This document shows, in pieces, positions 1 through 6,307 of a DNA stretch of 22,712 bases. How positions within the stretch are numbered: position 1 is the stretch's first letter; every line of letters starts with the position of its first letter. The DNA comes from Gemmatimonadota bacterium (GTDB lineage Bacteria > Gemmatimonadota > Gemmatimonadetes > Gemmatimonadales > GWC2-71-9): the NCBI GenBank assembly GCA_003220855.1, contig QHTP01000034.1, positions 1 through 22,712 on the forward strand, given 5' to 3'. Position numbers and translations under genes: made by a program. A model generated the notes under the pieces. The model searched no databases, was not told where the DNA came from, and worked only from the letters and a program-made list of their open reading frames with translations.

Positions 1-14
1 CAAAACGTGAAGAT

Positions 15-43
15 AAGGTAGAATCGACGCCCGGAGGGGGCAA
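15..43 (-). promoter_or_regulatory. Candidate leftward sigma70-type promoter
   Basis: On the minus strand TTGCCC (43-38) is followed after 17 nt by TACCTT (20-15). This resembles the TTGACC/TACCCT pair in front of the GGDEF gene at 6308. It would drive a gene beyond the left edge. No reading frame supports a gene in 1-130 itself. The call rests on hexamer similarity and spacing only. Confidence 0.3.
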
Positions 44-130
44 CCACGCCAGAAGCGTGAGCCCGGTCACGCCCGTGGTCGTGCGTCCCCGGGCGCGCGT
101 CGCGCCGGTGTGCACTAGATTGGTGCCCCT

Positions 131-1360
131 ATGGGACTGTGGGTGGCGTTCGGATTCGGGGCACTGGTCGGCGCGTTCATCGGCGTGCTGATCGCTCGGC
201 TGCGCACCGCGCCGGCGGCGCCCGCGACAGCGGCGGTCGCGCCACCGGGCGCGCAACGCTTCGCTCCGCCCGAAGTGCAGCACGTCGTGCTCGACGAAGG
301 CTCCGCCAACGTCCTCAACGCACTCAACAACCGCCTCGCGGCGATCGGCGCGCTCGCGGACCTGCTGCACGGCAGTCCGCTCGACCCCGAGCGCGCCCGC
401 GCACTGATGATGCTGCACGGCGAAGTACGGCGGGCCGCGGAGATCACCCAGCACTTCCTCGAGCTGGCGCAGCATCCCATCGGCGCCGCCGAGCCGTCGG
501 ACTGCTCCATCGTCCTGAACGGCGTGCTCGCCGAGCGCGAGGGGACCTTGAAGGAGCTGGGGGTGAAGCTGGTGCGGAGCATCCCGCACGACCTGCCGAT
601 GGTCGCCTGCCCCATGGCGCAGCTCACCGAGATGCTGATGAAGCTGCTCGATTTCGCGCTGCGTCGCCTGCGCGACAGTCAGCCCCCCCGCGAGCTGCGC
701 ATCGCCGTGAGCGAGAGCGGGCCGTCGCTCACGATTTCCTTGTGGGACTCAGGGACTCCACTTTCGGTCGAGGCGGAGCAGCGCCTGGTGACGCCGTTCC
801 GCTTCACGCAGAGCGCGGGAGGCGGTGAGATCGAGTTCGCGCTGGCCCGCGCACTGGCGCAGTCGTCGGGCGGAACGCTGCGGCTGCGCCCGCGCCCCGG
901 CGGCGGTGCCGAGGTCGTGGTGACCCTCCCCAAGAGCGTGCTCGCGCCGCTGGCGCGCGCCACGGCGACCGCGCCGTCGCTCCCCAAGCTCCGCATCCTG
1001 GTCGTGGACGACGACGCCGTGAACCGCCAGGCGATGCGCCTGCTGCTCGAGCGCGAGGGGCATGAGGTGGTGGCGGTGGAGAACGGCCTCGAGGCGATCG
1101 AGCGGCTCGGTCCGGCGAGCGACCGTTTCGACGCCGTCGTGACCGATCTGCAGATGCCCCGGCTGGGCGGCCGCGCGCTGTACGAGCAGCTGCGCGAGCA
1201 GCGGCCCCAGCTGGCGGAGCGCTTTGTCTTCGTCACGGGCGACCGCGCCCGCGACGAGACCCGCCGCTTCCTCGACGAGTGCGGCCAGCCGTCCGTCATG
1301 AAGCCCTACGACTTCAGCGACCTGATCGGAGCCCTCGGCAAGGTGGCGGGCAAGAAGTAG
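131..1360 (+). CDS. Hybrid histidine-kinase-like protein with degenerate kinase core and intact C-terminal receiver
   Basis: The 409-aa protein starts with one hydrophobic segment (about residues 3-22), so it is probably anchored in the inner membrane. A dimerisation-like helix pair follows (about 55-115), then a GHKL-type ATPase-like region (about 150-275) and a receiver domain (about 287-405). The receiver looks functional: acidic VVDDD cluster, phospho-acceptor D339 in TDLQMP, the Thr in FVTGD, and K391 in MKPY. The kinase half does not. The H-box histidine position is N63 in the NALNNRL context, the N-box Asn appears replaced (KLLDFAL), and the ATP-lid glycine motifs are poorly kept. It is therefore more likely a phospho-receiving scaffold or pseudokinase than an autokinase. 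The ATG at 131 has no clear Shine-Dalgarno; TAGATT at 116-121 hints at a leaderless or near-leaderless transcript. Its stop abuts that of the convergent gene. Confidence 0.8.
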   Translation: MGLWVAFGFGALVGAFIGVLIARLRTAPAAPATAAVAPPGAQRFAPPEVQHVVLDEGSANVLNALNNRLAAIGALADLLHGSPLDPERARALMMLHGEVRRAAEITQHFLELAQHPIGAAEPSDCSIVLNGVLAEREGTLKELGVKLVRSIPHDLPMVACPMAQLTEMLMKLLDFALRRLRDSQPPRELRIAVSESGPSLTISLWDSGTPLSVEAEQRLVTPFRFTQSAGGGEIEFALARALAQSSGGTLRLRPRPGGGAEVVVTLPKSVLAPLARATATAPSLPKLRILVVDDDAVNRQAMRLLLEREGHEVVAVENGLEAIERLGPASDRFDAVVTDLQMPRLGGRALYEQLREQRPQLAERFVFVTGDRARDETRRFLDECGQPSVMKPYDFSDLIGALGKVAGKK

Positions 1361-2860
1361 CTACGGCGTCACGCTCCCGAAGAAGATCTCCAGGTTATCG
1401 TTCAGCCGCCCAGTGGGCGGTGCGATCCCGGTCCACGTCATGACCGCGTGATCGCCGAGCGCCGCGATCCCGTTGTAATCACCGATGAACGGCCGCACCC
1501 CCGTGGGGCTGGACGCGGAAGGGACTCCCGATGCACCAGGGTCGAAGCCGGCCGGGCTGACCCGCGTCGTCGTCCACGTCGCACCGCCGTCCGTGCTCGA
1601 CGCATAGGTCACGTCCACGAGCGCGTTGCCGCTGTAGCTCCGGTCATCGAACATCACGTCGATCCGCCCTCCCGCCGCGACGGCGATCTCGGCGCCAAAG
1701 CGGTCGCCCAGCGCGGTCCCGATCTCCGCCGGCGGCGACCATTGCGTGGGGTCCGTGGCGGGCGCCGAGGTGAAGAACACCCGCCCCAGCCCGCCGACGA
1801 TGTCCGAGAACGCCACGTCCACCCGGTTGCGGGTGGCGTCGAACGCCGGCGCCGGATACGAGCCCGGCCCCCGGAACGGCGTGCCCGAGGGGCCGACCGC
1901 GATGTTAAAGCAGAAGGTCGGGAAGATGCAGACCGGATCGTTGTAAATCGAGAACGTGAACGGCGTCGTCCAGGTGACACCCCCGTCGTGCGAGGCGGCG
2001 ACGTAGTTCGCCGTCCCCTTCCCGCCCTGGATGCCGTTGTCGAACGTGAGATACAGCGTGCCGTCGGGCCCGGTCACGACGCGCTGGTCCTGATTGTTGC
2101 GGATCGGACCGGCGGTCACCTTGACCGGCGCGGAGAACGAGCGGCCGCCGTCGCGCGAGAACGCCACCAGCACGGGCGAGTGGGTGCCGCCGATCCCGCT
2201 GAACTGCGCCCACGTCACGTAGATCGATCCGAAGAACGGACTCGCCGGGCTGCGATCGACCCAGAGCGCTTCATGATCGCTGAACTGTCCGTTGGACCCT
2301 TTGGTCTTGCCATTCCCGTTCCAGTTGGCGATCACGGTGAGCGGCTCGGCCGCTCCGCCCTTGAGCCAGGTGCGGCCGCCGTCGGTCGACCGGCTGAGCA
2401 GCAGATTGATCTGGAACGGCGACGTGAGGTTGAATGCCTGACACACGAAATAGGCCGTGCCGTCGGGACCGAACGCCACCTGCGGATCGCCGCCGGCGTC
2501 GAATGCGCCCGTGCCGGGCACGCTCGGGTCATTCGTGAAGCGCGTCACGCCCGGAATGAAGCCGCTGGGCAGCGTGGGCGTCCACGTGTTGCCGCCGTCG
2601 AATGACGCGTTGACGGCGCACCCGAAATTGAAGTTCCAATCGTTGCCGCCGGTGGGGAGATTGCTCGCATTGCGGGGGTTCGCGGCGATCGGAGTCTCGT
2701 TCTGCGCCGTGGTGTCCCGGCTCACGTCCAGTGTGAACACCGACGGCGCAGGGCTCCGGGCGAAACTGGGGCGGGCCGCCGGAGTCACCGGAGACTCGGC
2801 GCAGGCCAGGAGCGACAGACCGACGATGGAGAACGCGAGACGCACGATGCTCGCACGCAT
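1361..2860 (-). CDS. BNR/Asp-box repeat lipoprotein (sialidase-like beta-propeller fold)
   Basis: The 499-aa protein begins with a lipoprotein signal ending in LSLLAC, with the lipidated Cys at residue 20, so it should be anchored on the outside of a membrane. At least five Asp-box motifs of the form S-x-D-G-G-x-T-W/S-F are visible (for example SFDGGNTW, STDGGRTW, SRDGGRSF, SHDGGVTW, STDGGATW). These mark blades of a sialidase or BNR-type propeller. I cannot see a full set of sialidase catalytic residues, so enzymatic activity is not claimed; carbohydrate binding or hydrolysis is only possible. The open frame continues upstream to 3724, but that part overlaps murB in another frame. The ATG at 2860 is preceded by GGAG about 10 nt away and starts directly with the signal peptide. 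It is probably co-directional with murB, 62 bp downstream of it. Confidence 0.82.
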   Translation of the reverse strand: MRASIVRLAFSIVGLSLLACAESPVTPAARPSFARSPAPSVFTLDVSRDTTAQNETPIAANPRNASNLPTGGNDWNFNFGCAVNASFDGGNTWTPTLPSGFIPGVTRFTNDPSVPGTGAFDAGGDPQVAFGPDGTAYFVCQAFNLTSPFQINLLLSRSTDGGRTWLKGGAAEPLTVIANWNGNGKTKGSNGQFSDHEALWVDRSPASPFFGSIYVTWAQFSGIGGTHSPVLVAFSRDGGRSFSAPVKVTAGPIRNNQDQRVVTGPDGTLYLTFDNGIQGGKGTANYVAASHDGGVTWTTPFTFSIYNDPVCIFPTFCFNIAVGPSGTPFRGPGSYPAPAFDATRNRVDVAFSDIVGGLGRVFFTSAPATDPTQWSPPAEIGTALGDRFGAEIAVAAGGRIDVMFDDRSYSGNALVDVTYASSTDGGATWTTTRVSPAGFDPGASGVPSASSPTGVRPFIGDYNGIAALGDHAVMTWTGIAPPTGRLNDNLEIFFGSVTP

Positions 2861-2922
2861 TGGCTGACTCCGCTGCGGGGGGAGGGGGAATATGCCGCCC
2901 GGGGAACGAGCCGCCAGGTGTC

Positions 2923-4014
2923 TCAGGTCGGGACACGCACCACTTCGGGCTCGTACTCGAGTCGGATGCCGAATCGTGCCTGCACCCCCGCCTGAATCGC
3001 CTGCGCGAGCGCCAAGAGATCCGCGCTCGTCCCCCCCAGATTCACCAGCGCGAGCGCGTGGCGCGCCGACACTCCCGCACCACCCCGGCGGTAGCCCTTG
3101 GGAAAGCCGGAATGCTCCACGAGCCACGCCGCCGGAACCTTCACCGCATCGCCAGCCGGAAAGCTCGGAATCACACCCGTCTCGCCTCCGGCTTTCCAGC
3201 GCCGCTCCAGCTCGGCGAACGCCGCGGCAGACAGCACCGGGTTCATGAAGAACGAGCCGGCGGAGCAGGCGTTGGGATCGGCCGGATCGAGCACCATCGA
3301 CTTGGCGCGGCGCAGCGCCAGCACGGTCTGGCGCACCAGCCGCACAGTGTCCGCCGGCGCGGCGGCGTCGAGCGACCCGGGTCCACCGACCCGGGCGACC
3401 GCATCGCGCAGCTCCGGATAGCGGAGGGGGGGCGGCGTGTCGCGTGCCAGGCGCAGGGTGACGTCGAGCACCACGTAGCGGCCCCGGTCGCGCCGCTTGA
3501 AGCGGCTGTCGCGGTAGCCGAACTCGCATTCGCTTGCCGTGAACGTCCGGCGCTCGAGCGTCGCGCGATCGAGGCAGGTGACCCGCACCAGCGAGTCGGC
3601 GACCTCCTGGCCGTACGCCCCGACATTCTGAATCGGCGTGCCGCCCACGGTGCCGGGGACGCCCGACAGGCACTCGACGCCGGTCCAGCCGCGCGCTACC
3701 GCGCCACGCACCAGCGTGTCCCAATCGGCGCCGGCCCCCGCGCGGATCTCGGGCGCGGCGCCGTCGCCCTCGCCAAACGCGATCCCCTCATCGCGACCAA
3801 TCGCGACGCGCAGCACCAGGCCGGGAAAGCCCTCGTCGGCGAACACCACGTTGCTGCCGCCGCCCAGCACGAACACCGGCAGGCCGTGCTCGCCGGCGTG
3901 CGCCAGCGCTTCGCGGACCTCCGCTTCACTGGTGCACTCCACGAAGTATCGAGCCGGGCCACCCAGCGCGAGCGTCGTATATGGAGCAAGGGGCACGTTT
4001 TCGCGCAGCTTCAC
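2923..4014 (-). CDS. murB: UDP-N-acetylenolpyruvoylglucosamine reductase (MurB)
   Basis: MurB is the FAD-dependent cytoplasmic enzyme that reduces UDP-GlcNAc-enolpyruvate to UDP-MurNAc in peptidoglycan synthesis. The 363-aa product has the family signature in order: N-terminal LGGPARYF, the FAD-binding VLGGGSNVVF, GVPGTVGGTPIQNVGAYGQE, the YRDSRFK stretch with the conserved Arg, SAGSFFMNP with the proton-donor Ser at about residue 254, and the C-terminal EYEPEV with the conserved Glu. The insert around YRDSRFK and the length fit type I MurB (E. coli is about 340 aa). The residue after SFF is Met where Lys is common. The start is GTG at 4014, supported by an AGGAGG Shine-Dalgarno (about 4021-4026) 8 nt upstream. 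It is divergent from the kinase at 4082, leaving only about 67 bp for both promoters. Its usual division/cell-wall neighbours are absent here. Confidence 0.95.
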   Translation of the reverse strand: MKLRENVPLAPYTTLALGGPARYFVECTSEAEVREALAHAGEHGLPVFVLGGGSNVVFADEGFPGLVLRVAIGRDEGIAFGEGDGAAPEIRAGAGADWDTLVRGAVARGWTGVECLSGVPGTVGGTPIQNVGAYGQEVADSLVRVTCLDRATLERRTFTASECEFGYRDSRFKRRDRGRYVVLDVTLRLARDTPPPLRYPELRDAVARVGGPGSLDAAAPADTVRLVRQTVLALRRAKSMVLDPADPNACSAGSFFMNPVLSAAAFAELERRWKAGGETGVIPSFPAGDAVKVPAAWLVEHSGFPKGYRRGGAGVSARHALALVNLGGTSADLLALAQAIQAGVQARFGIRLEYEPEVVRVPT

Positions 4015-4054
4015 GACTCGAGCCTCCTGACCGGGTTGTTGTGGGGAGACCGCG

Positions 4055-4822
4055 GACAGTTTCCGCCTGCTGGTCGAGGGCGTGCGCGACTACGCCATCT
4101 TCATGCTCGATGGCGCGGGCCGTGTCCTCACCTGGAACACGGGTGCGGAGCGCATGAAGGGGTACCGCGCGGAGGAGATCATCGGACAGCACTTCTCCCG
4201 CTTCTACCCGGCGGAGGCGATCGAGGCGGGCAAGCCGGCGCGCTTGCTCACGCTCGCCGCGCGCGACGGGCGCGTCGAAGACGAGGGGTGGCGGGTGCGC
4301 CAGGACGGATCCCGCTTCTGGGCCGACGTGATCATCACGGCCCTGCGCGACCCCGACGGCTCGGTGATGGGGTTCGCCAAGGTGACGCGCGATATGACGG
4401 AGCGGCGCCGCGCGGATCAGGCGCTGCACGAGAGCGAGGAGCGATTCCGCCTGCTGGTAGAGAGCGTCAAGGATTACGCCATCTTCGTGCTCGACCCGGC
4501 GGGGCGGGTGGCGAGCTGGAACGCCGGGGCCGAGGCGATAAAAGGATACGCCGCGGAAGAAATTCTGGGCCAACACTTTTCGGTCTTCTATACGCCGGAA
4601 GACATGGCGAGCGGGAAGCCGCAGCAGCATCTCGATGCGGCCGCGCGCGAGGGCCGGGTGGAAGACGAGGGGTGGCGCGTGCGCAAGGACGGCAACCGCT
4701 TCTGGGCGGACGCGATCATCACGGCCATCCGCGATCCCGCCGGCACTCTGATCGCGTATGGCAAGGTGACGCGCGACCTCACCATGCGCCGTCGCATCGA
4801 GGAGCAGCTCGCGCAATCGAAT
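4055..4822 (+). repeat. Tandem intragenic duplication (2 x about 384 bp) encoding the two PAS domains
   Basis: The block beginning near 4055 recurs near 4439 at a period of exactly 384 nt (128 codons). For example TTCCGCCTGCTGGT is at both 4061 and 4445. Both nucleotide and protein similarity are high (GRVEDEGWRVR in both), which suggests a fairly recent in-frame duplication of a whole PAS/PAC unit. Confidence 0.8.
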
Positions 4823-5506
4823 AGCGAGCTCGAGCGGTTCAGCTATTCGGTGTCGCACGACCTGCGGGCTCCGCTGCGCGCCATCAACGGCTACGCACAG
4901 GCGGTGCTCGAGGACTACGCCGCCGCGCTCGACGCCGAAGGCCAACGGTTTCTCGGCATCATCCGCGACTCGGCCAAGCGCGGGGGCGAGCTGATCGACG
5001 CGCTGCTCAATTTCTCCCGGCTCGGCCGCCAACCCCTGTCGGTGGAGGCCGTGGACCTGACGGAGCTCGCGCGCGGCATCGTGGACGAGCTGCGGCGGTC
5101 CGCCGGCGTCGAGGGAATGGACGTGATCGTCGATCCGCTGCCGCCGACCAGGGGCGATCGCACGCTGCTGCGCCAGGTGCTCGTGAACTTGATCGGCAAC
5201 GCCTTCAAGTTCACCCGGGGCCGTCCCCACCCGCAGGTCGAGGTGGGGGCGCGACGCGAGGGACCCGCGGTCGTCTACTTCGTGCGGGATAACGGCGTCG
5301 GGTTCGACATGCGCTATGCCGACAAGCTGTTCGGCGTGTTTCAGCGGCTCCATCGGGCGGACGAATTCGAGGGCACTGGCGTGGGGCTGGCCCTGACGCA
5401 GCGCATCGTCCAGCGGCACGGCGGCCGCATCTGGGCGGACGGCAAAGTGGACGGCGGCGCCACGTTCTTCTTCACCCTCCCCGTCGAGCGTCCCGTCGTC
5501 TCCTGA
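4082..5506 (+). CDS. Tandem-PAS sensor histidine kinase
   Basis: The 474-aa (GTG-initiated) protein has two nearly identical PAS domains (about 1-115 and 120-240). Both carry GYxAEEI-xGQHFS-xFY, DEGWRVR-xDG-xRFWADxIIT and KVTRDxT. A short linker leads to a HisKA domain with H259 in SVSHDLRAPL and a GHKL ATPase domain (NLIGNAFKF N-box, DNGVGFD, GTGVGLALT). There are no membrane segments, so it is a soluble sensor of the phytochrome/bacteriophytochrome-related kinase type. No receiver or cognate regulator is adjacent. The start is doubtful: homology to the second PAS repeat (FRLLVE) begins at 4055-4061, upstream of GTG 4082. Between the in-frame TGA at 4028 and 4082 there is no ATG, GTG or TTG, only CTG codons at 4067 and 4070. 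It may initiate at CTG, or be 5'-truncated. Confidence 0.88.
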   Translation: MRDYAIFMLDGAGRVLTWNTGAERMKGYRAEEIIGQHFSRFYPAEAIEAGKPARLLTLAARDGRVEDEGWRVRQDGSRFWADVIITALRDPDGSVMGFAKVTRDMTERRRADQALHESEERFRLLVESVKDYAIFVLDPAGRVASWNAGAEAIKGYAAEEILGQHFSVFYTPEDMASGKPQQHLDAAAREGRVEDEGWRVRKDGNRFWADAIITAIRDPAGTLIAYGKVTRDLTMRRRIEEQLAQSNSELERFSYSVSHDLRAPLRAINGYAQAVLEDYAAALDAEGQRFLGIIRDSAKRGGELIDALLNFSRLGRQPLSVEAVDLTELARGIVDELRRSAGVEGMDVIVDPLPPTRGDRTLLRQVLVNLIGNAFKFTRGRPHPQVEVGARREGPAVVYFVRDNGVGFDMRYADKLFGVFQRLHRADEFEGTGVGLALTQRIVQRHGGRIWADGKVDGGATFFFTLPVERPVVS

Positions 5507-5523
5507 GTGCGCCGGCCGGGATT

Positions 5524-5538
5524 GCCGGGATTCCCGGC
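5524..5538. terminator. GC-rich perfect palindrome after the PAS kinase gene
   Basis: GCCGGGA-T-TCCCGGC is a perfect 15-bp palindrome 18 nt after the kinase stop, inside a larger GGCC/CCGG-rich stem region. It has no following T-run, so it is a weak intrinsic terminator at best. It may instead be an operator for the small gene at 5557. Confidence 0.3.
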
Positions 5539-5556
5539 GGCCCGTATCCTAGGCGC

Positions 5557-5727
5557 ATGCCCGTACCGCCCCCCACGCTGTGGCTGCGCCTCGTGCGCTA
5601 TCAATCGCACATGATCCGGCGGGGACGCGCGCGCCGGCGGCGGCGGGCGATGCGATCGATCGGCCGGGGCGTGTTCGTGTATTTGCTGGTGGGGCTCGGG
5701 TTGCTTGTGATGGCGCTGATGTGGTAG
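5557..5727 (+). CDS. Small basic single-pass membrane peptide (56 aa)
   Basis: An ATG at 5557 opens a 56-codon frame ending in TAG at 5725-5727. Residues 11-37 are strongly basic (a run of Arg around 21-30, R33, R37). They are followed by an uninterrupted hydrophobic helix (about 39-56, VFVYLLVGLGLLVMALMW). This is the layout of a cytosolic-N-terminus, single-pass membrane protein with a positively charged anchor. No Shine-Dalgarno is visible; TATCCT lies 7 nt before the ATG, so a leaderless mRNA is possible. I do not recognise a family. It could be chance, but the clean charge/TM split argues for a real gene. Confidence 0.5.
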   Translation: MPVPPPTLWLRLVRYQSHMIRRGRARRRRRAMRSIGRGVFVYLLVGLGLLVMALMW

Positions 5728-5737
5728 ACGTTGAGAG

Positions 5738-5766
5738 CGTCGCGGAAAAGCGTCCTCGACGCCTCT
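5738..5766. repeat. 13-bp repeat units downstream of tRNA-Lys
   Basis: CGTCGCGGAAAAG (5738-5750) matches the units of the larger array at 5865-5903. It is followed by CCTCGACGCCTCT (5754-5766), which is found again exactly at 5972-5984. On the tRNA strand both copies of the latter sit 10-12 nt after a tRNA 3' end (Lys at 5777, Glu-TTC at 5997). Confidence 0.65.
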
Positions 5767-5776
5767 TGTGTCCCAG

Positions 5777-5849
<73 letters not shown>

Positions 5850-5863
5850 TCAACTACAAAACT

Positions 5864-5984
5864 ACGTCGCGGAGAACCGTCACGGAAAATCGTCACGGAA
5901 AACCGTAGTCGCGCCGGTCCGTGACGTCTCTCCGCGACGTATGTCCGCGACGCCGTTCCGTGACGTCGTTCCCTCGACGCCTCT
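5864..5984. repeat. Array of 13-bp tandem units in two opposed blocks between tRNA-Lys and tRNA-Glu
   Basis: Three units of the form CGTCRCGGARAAN start at 5865, 5878 and 5891. After a degenerate stretch, five units of the form TCCGYGACGNNNN, the reverse-complement orientation, start at 5918, 5931, 5944, 5957 and 5970. All are at an exact 13-bp period. The blocks make a 23-bp inverted repeat (5864-5886 against 5918-5940) with 21 matches and a 31-nt loop, and several alternative pairings are possible. The array lies in the transcribed spacer of the tRNA cluster. No reading frame or known repeat family explains it. Confidence 0.85.
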
Positions 5985-5996
5985 CTGCATTCGTTC

Positions 5997-6068
5997 TGCC
6001 CCCAAGGAGAATCGAACTCCTGTTCCCACCTTGAAAGAGTGGTGTCCTGACCGTTAGACGATGGGGGC
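5997..6068 (-). tRNA. tRNA-Glu (anticodon TTC)
   Basis: This 72-nt tRNA has acceptor GCCCCCA/TGGGGGC and discriminator A. The anticodon stem CCACT/GGTGG has one T-G pair around loop CTTTCAA, giving anticodon TTC. The T-arm is GAGTTCGATTCTC. No CCA is encoded. It is separated from the upstream tRNA-Glu (CTC) by 24 nt. Confidence 0.96.
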
Positions 6069-6092
6069 GACCCGACTCGAGCACCGCGCGAA

Positions 6093-6165
6093 TAGCGGTA
6101 ACGGGATTCGAACCCGTGTTTGAGCCTTGAGAGGGCTCCGTCCTAGTCCCCTAGACGATACCGCC
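6093..6165 (-). tRNA. tRNA-Glu (anticodon CTC)
   Basis: This 73-nt tRNA has acceptor GGCGGTA/TACCGCT (first pair G-U) and discriminator A. The anticodon stem GAGCC/GGCTC encloses loop CTCTCAA, giving anticodon CTC. The T-loop is GGGTTCGAATCCC. CCA is not encoded. It is first in the three-tRNA unit and supplies the GAG-specific isoacceptor useful in a high-GC genome. Confidence 0.96.
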
Positions 6166-6176
6166 ACGGCGGGGAA

Positions 6177-6206
6177 AATATCGCCAGCCGCCCGCTCCAC
6201 ACGCAA
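6177..6206 (-). promoter_or_regulatory. Candidate promoter of the tRNA cluster
   Basis: On the minus strand TTGCGT (6206-6201) and GATATT (6182-6177) are separated by 18 nt. The predicted transcription start is a few bases before the 5' end of tRNA-Glu (6165). It faces away from the promoter of the GGDEF gene only a few bases further on. Confidence 0.35.
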
Positions 6207-6214
6207 CCCAACGG

Positions 6215-6242
6215 TTGACCTCGGGCTCGTTCCGCGTACCCT
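6215..6242 (+). promoter_or_regulatory. Candidate sigma70-type promoter of the GGDEF gene
   Basis: TTGACC (6215-6220), a 16-nt spacer and TACCCT (6237-6242) lie about 65 nt before the GTG start at 6308. They lie inside the longest open frame, which argues that the true coding start is further downstream. Confidence 0.45.
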
Positions 6243-6307
6243 TTAGTGCCCGCCGCGACCGCGCGTCGCCCGGCGGCCCCCAAACCACGTCGAGGAGCCC
6301 CGCAACC

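Noticed and set aside
1448..2605. Long plus-strand open frame opposite the BNR lipoprotein
   Set aside because: It encodes a low-complexity Arg/Ala/Gly-rich product typical of antisense frames in high-GC DNA, and the opposite strand has a clear signal peptide and Asp-box motifs.
2861..3724. Upstream extension of the BNR lipoprotein frame
   Set aside because: It overlaps murB in another frame; the lipoprotein signal begins at the ATG at 2860 with its own Shine-Dalgarno.
2860..4824. A 654-codon plus-strand frame across murB and the PAS kinase
   Set aside because: The predicted protein has no recognisable motif, while murB (minus) and the PAS kinase (plus, another frame) are unmistakable.
3926..5419. 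Long minus-strand frame opposite the PAS kinase
   Set aside because: Shadow of the duplicated PAS-coding sequence; His/Arg-rich with no domain signature.
5864..5984. CRISPR-like reading of the repeat array
   Set aside because: Units are 13 bp with no spacers of constant length, no cas genes are nearby, and the orientation flips in the middle.
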